A stretch of DNA of 64,000 nt. Source: Bifidobacterium sp. ESL0690. Lineage in GTDB: Bacteria; Actinomycetota; Actinomycetes; Actinomycetales; Bifidobacteriaceae. Positions 62,943 to 64,000 of this stretch are shown in pieces. The stretch spans positions 2,170,001 to 2,234,000 of the forward strand of contig NZ_CP113939.1 in assembly GCF_029392315.1 (NCBI RefSeq). Direction: 5' to 3'. How positions within the stretch are numbered: position 1 is the stretch's first letter; each line of letters starts with the position of its first letter. The notes beneath the pieces are model-generated. The model worked only from the letters and a program-made list of their open reading frames with translations. It had not been told where the DNA came from and did not search any database. Position numbers and translations under genes: made by a program.

Positions 62943-63659
62943 ATGGCACGCAACGCACACCCTGAAGTGACCAGACGCCGTATACTCGACGCCGCACAGA
63001 AGCTGTTCGCCGCCAAAGGCTACGAAAACACGTCAGTGCAGGACATTCTTGACAAACTAGGAGATCTCTCCAAAGGCGCGATATATCACCATTTCAAGTC
63101 CAAACTGGACATTCTCGATGCCATCAGCGACGAAGACAACAAGAAATCCTATGCCCAATACGACGCGCTTCTGGAGCGCAAAGACCTGAACGGCCTGCAG
63201 AAAATCCGCGAGCTTTTCTTGGCTACCATGACCGACCAGGAACATGTCGAAAGGCTCAAGGGCACGCTCCCCACAGCCGACGACCCGCAGAATCTCAGCG
63301 AAAGTGTCGGCGCATGGACGCACACGTTGCCGGTCGGCATGCGCAAACTCATCGATTGTGGCATCAAGGATGGTTCCATCATCACAGACTATCCGCAGGA
63401 GGCCGCCGAACTGCTCACGCTGCTGATGAATATATGGTTCATGCCGAATTTCTACCCCGGTACCCGGAGCGTTTTGCGGCACCGCGCACAATGCCTGGCC
63501 ACCATCTGCGTCTCCATCGGCGTGCCCGCGATTACACACGACATGGTCGACCAGCTGGCCGATTTCTACTCGCAGATTCAGATTCCTGCTCCCGTAGACG
63601 ATTCCAAAAACGGAGAAACGAAACCTCAAAAGGCTGACCGTAAGAAAGCCCAAAAATAA
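62943..63659 (+). CDS. TetR family regulator of the adjacent MFS transporter
   Basis: 238 residues from MARNAHPEVTRRRILDAAQK. The helix-turn-helix (LFAAKGYENTSVQDILDKLGDLSKGAIYHHFKSKLDIL) is typical. The C-terminal ligand domain runs on into a basic, Lys-rich tail (PQKADRKKAQK). Matching palindromes upstream of itself and of the next gene suggest it represses both, like QacR/TetR-type drug-responsive regulators. Confidence 0.9.
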   Translation: MARNAHPEVTRRRILDAAQKLFAAKGYENTSVQDILDKLGDLSKGAIYHHFKSKLDILDAISDEDNKKSYAQYDALLERKDLNGLQKIRELFLATMTDQEHVERLKGTLPTADDPQNLSESVGAWTHTLPVGMRKLIDCGIKDGSIITDYPQEAAELLTLLMNIWFMPNFYPGTRSVLRHRAQCLATICVSIGVPAITHDMVDQLADFYSQIQIPAPVDDSKNGETKPQKADRKKAQK

Positions 63660-63733
63660 CGCCACTTAGCCACGACCTCAACAACCGAAACAATTTCTCA
63701 CTGACAACATACTGATCAATCATTACCAAATTT

Positions 63734-63754
63734 ACATACCGTCGGTCGGTATGT
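63734..63754 (+). promoter_or_regulatory. TetR operator upstream of the MFS gene
   Basis: ACATACCG-TCGGT-CGGTATGT, a palindrome with 8-bp arms, overlaps the probable promoter of the transporter gene, 24 bp before its start. It shares the core with 62821-62837. Confidence 0.7.
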
Positions 63755-63777
63755 ATTTAAGAAAACGTTAAGAAACA

Positions 63778-64000
63778 ATGAACAAACAGATTTACAAACC
63801 GACTGTTTCACCGCTACGTTCCGGCAACTTTATCCTGCTCATTGCCGGACAAGGACTTTCGCTCTTCGGCAACACCATGCTGCGCTTCGCCATGTCGATG
63901 TGGGTGCTTGACAAAACCGGTTCGGCCACCGTTTTTGCGACGCTGCTCTCCGTCTCCATTGTCCCGACCATTCTGCTCATGCCATTCGGCGGAGTTGTCG
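63778..64000 (+). CDS. MFS transporter (partial, cut by window end)
   Basis: 74 residues are visible from MNKQIYKPTVSPLRSGNFIL. The first two membrane segments are apparent (FILLIAGQGLSLFGNTMLRFA; VSIVPTILLMPFGG). The QGLSLFGN motif is typical of MFS drug exporters such as the tetracycline-type MFS and the DHA3 group. Its operator and the neighbouring TetR suggest a drug-inducible efflux pump. The rest lies outside the window. Confidence 0.85.
   Translation, partial: MNKQIYKPTVSPLRSGNFILLIAGQGLSLFGNTMLRFAMSMWVLDKTGSATVFATLLSVSIVPTILLMPFGGVV

Overview
The window reads as chromosomal DNA of a Bifidobacterium or close Bifidobacteriaceae relative. The evidence is moderately high GC coding DNA, AT-rich intergenic DNA, actinobacterial gene orders (coaD, SepIVA-like, DUF177, rpmF, rnc; and rsmD, recG, then rpmB), a DUF3039 protein, and an intramembrane protease with a Gln/Tyr/Pro-rich N-terminus. 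I cannot name the species.

Layout. 1-7.6 kb: partial flavodoxin, tRNA-Leu, GNAT acetyltransferase, AEC transporter, the rph-rdgB pair, a membrane protein, nicotinate phosphoribosyltransferase and a DUF3039 protein. 7.8-11.1 kb: coaD, SepIVA-like, DUF177, rpmF, rnc. 11.1-15.5 kb: two tandem paralogous leucine-rich-repeat surface proteins. 15.8-18.4 kb: ilvBN. 18.5-19.5 kb: a FitAB/VapBC-like toxin-antitoxin operon with a third small gene. 19.5-24.7 kb: ABC-F ATPase, glutamine amidotransferase, cysS. 24.9-27.2 kb: a third surface protein (DUF285/BspA type). 27.3-31.4 kb: ffh, an endonuclease/exonuclease/phosphatase-fold membrane protein and two unknown membrane proteins. 32-36.2 kb: 3-hydroxyacyl-CoA dehydrogenase and rpsP-khpA-rimM, then trmD. 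36.5-41.8 kb: rsmD, recG, an MFS exporter.

42.0-50.2 kb is the most interesting part. It is an 8.2-kb island of anaerobic sugar genes: an EIIC-only PTS permease, a ROK sugar kinase, a fructose-6-phosphate aldolase, a YbiW/PflD-type glycyl radical enzyme, a DeoR regulator and a radical-SAM activase. Near-identical 48-bp terminator-containing direct repeats bound the island, beside rpmB. The gene set matches, with changes, the E. coli 'anhydroglycolysis' route for 1,5-anhydroglucitol. Here uptake and phosphorylation look PTS-independent (lone EIIC plus ROK kinase), which would be a new variant.

50.5-51.9 kb has no convincing gene but carries clustered TGACG motifs and degenerate repeats. 51.9-58.9 kb: lactonase-family propeller, TetR regulator, MscS channel, CPBP intramembrane protease, ddl and a 54-residue membrane protein. 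58.94-60.34 kb is a complete 1401-bp IS256/IS1249-type insertion sequence with an 8-bp target duplication. 60.6-64 kb: gpsA, plsC, then a TetR regulator and an MFS transporter (cut by the window end), each preceded by the same operator-like palindrome.

Other non-coding structure of note: three palindromes at exact 41-bp spacing between the convergent trmD and rsmD genes, and 61-62-bp tandem hairpin repeats at two sites. Many housekeeping proteins also carry Asn/Ser/Asp-rich insertions, most strikingly TrmD. All assignments were made by reading the sequence, with no database search.
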